Part shown: positions 5,383-8,051 of the stretch, piece after piece
Layout: each line of letters starts with the position of its first letter
How positions within the stretch are numbered: position 1 is the stretch's first letter
DNA from: Alphaproteobacteria bacterium UBA3439
GTDB taxonomy: Bacteria; Pseudomonadota; Alphaproteobacteria; Puniceispirillales; Puniceispirillaceae
Assembly: GCA_002378605.1 (NCBI GenBank)
Contig: DFSK01000027.1
Location: forward strand, 1,182-9,232
Reading direction: 5' to 3'
DNA length: 8,051 nucleotides
Notes under the pieces: model-generated
Seen by the model: the letters and a program-made list of their open reading frames with translations, nothing else
Database searches by the model: none
Told to the model about the DNA's origin: nothing
Translations under genes and position numbers: made by a program

Positions 5383-6591
5383 ATGGCAATGCCGTCTTCA
5401 TCTTTTATGCGTGATTTGCGGCTGACGATCACCATTTTATTTTGTGGTACCTTAAGCGGCATCAATATTGCCAAATTGGCACCTTCCATTAATGAACTAT
5501 CGATCAGTTTTGGTCTAAGCCTATCGCAAATCGGGCTGCTGGCATCGGTGTTCACCATTATCATGGTTGCGGCGGGGGTGTTGATTGGCGGTATTGTGCG
5601 CGGCGCAGGTACCAAACGCATTTTGATGGCAGCCTTGATCGTTGCCTGTATTGGCAATGCAATCAGCCTTATGGGCAATTCGGTGGCAAGCCTGTTTATT
5701 GGACGCGCCATCGAGGGGGTTAGTCTGATTGCCCTGACTTTGACCGCGCCAAGCTTGCTAACCCAACATACCGATCCGGCGCATCGTGGCTGGGTGATGG
5801 GAACATGGGGCGGGTTTATGCCGCTTGGCAACGGGCTGGCCATTATTGCAGCGCCTTATCTTATCGAACAAGGTGGCTGGCATCTGGTCTGGCAGGTTGG
5901 GTTTGGGTTTTCGCTATTTGTTTGTGGTCTTGGCTGGTTGTTTATTCCCGATGATAACGCACCGATGAAACGGCAATTTGATCTTGCCGCGCTCAAGCTG
6001 GCGGTTGCGTTGCCATTGCTAGCCATTATCGGGCTTAGCTTTGCCCTTCATTCGCTTGTTTATCAGACGCTTATTCAATTCATGCCATTGATAGCGCAAT
6101 CGCTTGGCGGGTTCAGTCTTGTCGAAGGGGCGATGATCACGGGGCTGTTTTGTGCGGTCAATTTTGCCGGTAATCTGATTGCCGGACAGGCAATACAACG
6201 CGGCAAAAAGCCAGCACATATCGTTAGGCTGGTTTTTTCCATTGTGCCGATTTTGCTGGTTTTGCTGGTTCTGTTTAGCCACGCATCATTTTTGCTGTTT
6301 TTGTTTTTGCTTCTGATTGGATTGGTTTCAGGCGGGTCGGCGCCGATTTTTTTCTATCTTGTCAGCCGCGCAAATGATGATCCGCAAAATTTGCCTGTCT
6401 TTGTCGCTTGGGTATTTCAAATTCAGGGGCTTGGCATGCTGATAGGCCCAGCTTTGATCAGCTGGGTTGTTGAAACGACCCATAGCTGGAATATAGGCAT
6501 TCTGTGCCTGATACCTGCCTGTTTGGCCGTTATTGCCTTGTCGTGGCGGCTTGTTCTGCCAAATGCCAAGACCGGACATCACGCAGCCTAA
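5383..6591 (+). CDS. MFS transporter, second of the pair
   Basis: This is a second inner-membrane MFS carrier, 402 residues and about twelve hydrophobic segments. The first half has NIAKLAPSINELSISFGLSLSQIGLL (28-53) and the TM2-TM3 loop GGIVRGAGTKRIL (69-81), a shortened motif A. TM4 holds FIGRAIEGVSLIAL (105-118) and TM5 WGGFMPLGNGLAII (142-155), a G-x-x-x-P-x-G pattern that recalls the NarK/CynX-like branch. The second half runs from about 203 with a cluster of Leu/Phe-rich helices at 282-325. The ATG at 5383 has GGGA six bases upstream. The frame stays open back to a GTG at 5245 but those 46 extra codons encode a polar, non-membrane stretch (HHANALAALADIRQNRN) unlikely to be translated. 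The gene ends 14 bases from the convergent tautomerase stop. Two different carriers side by side may take up different substrates of one pathway; the specificity is unknown. Confidence 0.9.
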   Translation: MAMPSSSFMRDLRLTITILFCGTLSGINIAKLAPSINELSISFGLSLSQIGLLASVFTIIMVAAGVLIGGIVRGAGTKRILMAALIVACIGNAISLMGNSVASLFIGRAIEGVSLIALTLTAPSLLTQHTDPAHRGWVMGTWGGFMPLGNGLAIIAAPYLIEQGGWHLVWQVGFGFSLFVCGLGWLFIPDDNAPMKRQFDLAALKLAVALPLLAIIGLSFALHSLVYQTLIQFMPLIAQSLGGFSLVEGAMITGLFCAVNFAGNLIAGQAIQRGKKPAHIVRLVFSIVPILLVLLVLFSHASFLLFLFLLLIGLVSGGSAPIFFYLVSRANDDPQNLPVFVAWVFQIQGLGMLIGPALISWVVETTHSWNIGILCLIPACLAVIALSWRLVLPNAKTGHHAA

Positions 6592-6605
6592 TCGGGCATT
6601 TGCAG

Positions 6606-7703
6606 TTATTTGCCACCCCAAACCGAAATAGGCACAAAGACTTCACCACGCGCCAGCAGCCGTGTCGTTCGCAGCAGGCCTGCGCGTTCGATCTGTAAAC
6701 GGCCATCACGGTTCTCAAGGCAAAGCTGAACGTCAAATTTGCCGGATGGATGCTCGATTGTCATATCTTTCATCATGCCATCGGGAAGGGTGGCAAGGTC
6801 ATGAATGGCGCTATCTTCAAAAAGGGCGGCGCTGGCCACCGAAACCGCGCCAAGAACGCCAATAGCTTTATGGCAATGTTTTGGGATAAAGGTTCGCGTA
6901 TTGACCGCACCACCGGCAAGCGGTTTTGAAATGAGACTCATTTTTGGCACAGCCTTGCCCGACACATCGCCAAGCCCCATCGCCAGACCGGCCTGAAGGC
7001 GGATTGATTCAAGGCGCGATTTCAAAATTTCATCGTTATTCAGCTGGTCAGGCGTTTCATCGCCATTCAGACCAAAATCTTCGCCACGCAAACACACAAC
7101 AGGCATTCCATTATCAATGCAGGTCACCCGCACATCATCAAATTCGTCACAATATTTACCGGTTGGAAACAGGCTGCCGCAGGCCGATCCTTCCAAATCT
7201 TGATAATGGCACATAACCGGGGCTGATGCGCCAAACACCCCGTCAATGCGCGCATCACCATGATAGATGGGTAAGCCATTTTCCAGCGGAAATTGCAGCA
7301 GGCAGCGATTACCGCTATTGGTCATATAGACGCGGATGCTGGCCTGATCACCGTTCGGTTTTATCAGGCCGGTTTCAATCGCAAAAGCACCGATGCCAGA
7401 TAGAATATTGCCGCAATTTGGCGTGTCATCCAGCCGGTCTTCGCCGACAATCGCCTGCACAAAGCTGTAATCAATATCGCTGTCATCGCGTTGCGACGGT
7501 GCAACAATCGCGATTTTTGAACTCAGCGGGTCACCGCCGCCAAGACCATCTATCTGACGTGGGTCGCCATAGGCGCCCATGACCCATTTCAGCAGATTGT
7601 CACGGGTTGTTTTATCTTGTGGCAGGTCGGCAAGGTGGAAGTAAATTCCCTTTGAACTGCCGCCACGCATCTGGATGAATGGAATGGCTGTTTGGTTTGA
7701 CAT
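6606..7703 (-). CDS. galD: 4-oxalomesaconate tautomerase (PrpF superfamily)
   Basis: This cytoplasmic, cofactor-free isomerase would convert 4-oxalomesaconate between keto/enol or double-bond isomers, feeding the hydratase and then the CHA aldolase in gallate or protocatechuate meta-cleavage. The 365-residue length is normal. Typical features in order: IPFIQMRGGSSKGIYF (7-22) at the start, RQIDGLGGGDPLSSKIAIV (49-67) with K63, DTPNCGNILSGIGAFAIE (93-110) with C97, MTNSGN (127-132), and GAVNTRTFIPKHCHKAIGVLGAVSVASA (265-292). K63 and C97 have the same 34-residue spacing as the Lys66/Cys100 pair I recall as catalytic in Sphingobium LigU. GGGG precedes the ATG by five bases. The gene runs alone leftward, is convergent with the second MFS gene, and is divergent from the CMD-family gene. 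PrpF-type 2-methylaconitate isomerase is the alternative, but the N-terminal half and the nearby CHA aldolase favour the tautomerase. Confidence 0.9.
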   Translation of the reverse strand: MSNQTAIPFIQMRGGSSKGIYFHLADLPQDKTTRDNLLKWVMGAYGDPRQIDGLGGGDPLSSKIAIVAPSQRDDSDIDYSFVQAIVGEDRLDDTPNCGNILSGIGAFAIETGLIKPNGDQASIRVYMTNSGNRCLLQFPLENGLPIYHGDARIDGVFGASAPVMCHYQDLEGSACGSLFPTGKYCDEFDDVRVTCIDNGMPVVCLRGEDFGLNGDETPDQLNNDEILKSRLESIRLQAGLAMGLGDVSGKAVPKMSLISKPLAGGAVNTRTFIPKHCHKAIGVLGAVSVASAALFEDSAIHDLATLPDGMMKDMTIEHPSGKFDVQLCLENRDGRLQIERAGLLRTTRLLARGEVFVPISVWGGK

Positions 7704-7870
7704 GATAGCCCCGCAACAAAAACTTTACCTTTACCCTATACATGATTTTGGCGATGGGTGGCTGAAAATGCTAGGCCTATTCGCTGGCGCGTGACTATAG
7801 TGATTGACGCGATAACCATCGGGTGTAACTGATTGCCTCATCGCGCATTTAAGCGCCATATTCTGGTGTT

Positions 7871-7934
7871 TTGACCAAGCCAATATTTTATGAGGTATGT
7901 AGATGGCCCGATTGCCAGCGCTTGACCAAGCCAA
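7871..7934. repeat. 13-base direct repeat around the CMD-family start
   Basis: TTGACCAAGCCAA occurs at 7871-7883 in the leader and again at 7922-7934 inside the first codons of the CMD-family gene (encoding parts of L-D-Q-A-K), 51 bases apart start to start, about five helical turns. It could be a pair of operator half-regions or a small local duplication. The second copy fits the family's usual N-terminal protein pattern, so it may be coding by origin and the first the coincidence. Confidence 0.3.
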
Positions 7935-8051
7935 GATGAATAACAGACAAAAAGAGATTTATGACGATATCGTATCTGGCCCACGCGGCAAGGTGCGCGG
8001 GCCATTGGCGGTTTGGCTGTATCGTGCTGAATTGGCGGATAAGGCACAGCA
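7903..8051 (+). CDS. Carboxymuconolactone decarboxylase-family protein, N-terminal part
   Basis: Only the first 49 codons are inside the window; the gene continues past the right edge. The visible protein, MARLPALDQAKMNNRQKEIY followed by DDIVSGPRGKVRGPLAVWLY and RAELADKAQ, is the typical start of AhpD-like CMD-family proteins found in catabolic gene clusters, where SGPRG-x-V-RGP and a following PELA/AELA stretch are usual. The catalytic or redox part (an E...C..C or H motif further on) is not visible, so true 4-carboxymuconolactone decarboxylase, peroxidase-like and unknown hydrolase roles cannot be told apart. GAGG at 7892-7895 lies seven bases before the ATG. A possible promoter is TTGCCT (7833-7838) with CATATT (7857-7862) after 18 bases, which is weak. 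It diverges from the tautomerase gene across 199 bases and probably belongs to the same pathway block. Confidence 0.85.
   Translation, partial: MARLPALDQAKMNNRQKEIYDDIVSGPRGKVRGPLAVWLYRAELADKAQ

Noticed and set aside
6592..6605. Possible two-way terminator between the second MFS gene and galD
   Set aside because: The 14-base gap and its edges show no stem of useful length.
7794..7801. ACTATAGT palindrome as a two-way -10 element
   Set aside because: TATAGT matches well in both directions, but no -35-like sequence lies 16-18 bases away on either side.
7897..7902. ATG at 7897 as a start for the CMD-family gene
   Set aside because: It is followed directly by TAG; the ATG at 7903 begins the conserved family sequence.

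Overview
The window reads as part of an alphaproteobacterial chromosome. The ihfA gene, a MerR-type regulator overlapping it by an ATGA junction, and a tRNA-Pro follow one another, a housekeeping order I recall as common in Alphaproteobacteria. Base composition looks moderate (roughly half G+C by eye). Together with the catabolic content this would fit a marine heterotroph of the SAR116 type, but that placement is inference and no marker gene here fixes it.

Layout. Positions 90-891 hold ihfA, the merR-like gene and tRNA-Pro(GGG), all rightward, with a good candidate promoter before the tRNA. Positions 973-2001 hold two stand-alone rightward genes: a GNAT acetyltransferase and a GFA/CENP-V-type zinc protein. 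Positions 2032-3891 (or 3894) form a leftward run of three: an RraA-fold aldolase of the 4-carboxy-4-hydroxy-2-oxoadipate (CHA) type, an NTF2/SnoaL-like protein, and a small exported protein with an HExxH motif. A divergent intergenic region with two inverted repeats (3895-4075) separates this run from two rightward MFS transporters (4076-5227 and 5383-6591). A leftward 4-oxalomesaconate tautomerase gene (galD type) converges on the second transporter with only a 14-base gap. Across a second divergent region, a carboxymuconolactone-decarboxylase-family gene begins at 7903 and runs off the window.

How the genes fit together. The tautomerase and the CHA aldolase are two of the three lower-pathway steps by which the meta-cleavage product of gallate or protocatechuate (4-oxalomesaconate) becomes pyruvate and oxaloacetate. 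The intervening hydratase (GalB/LigJ) and the ring-cleavage dioxygenase are not in the window. The two MFS carriers between the enzymes are natural candidates for substrate uptake. The partial CMD-family gene may belong to the same catabolic block. The exported HExxH protein and the NTF2-like protein are not standard members of this pathway and are the least explained part of the window.

There is no gene-free stretch longer than 300 bases. The longest gaps are 7704-7902 (199 b), 3895-4075 (181 b at most, depending on the aldolase start) and 5228-5382 (155 b). I saw no insertion sequence, CRISPR array, rRNA or obvious gene wreckage.
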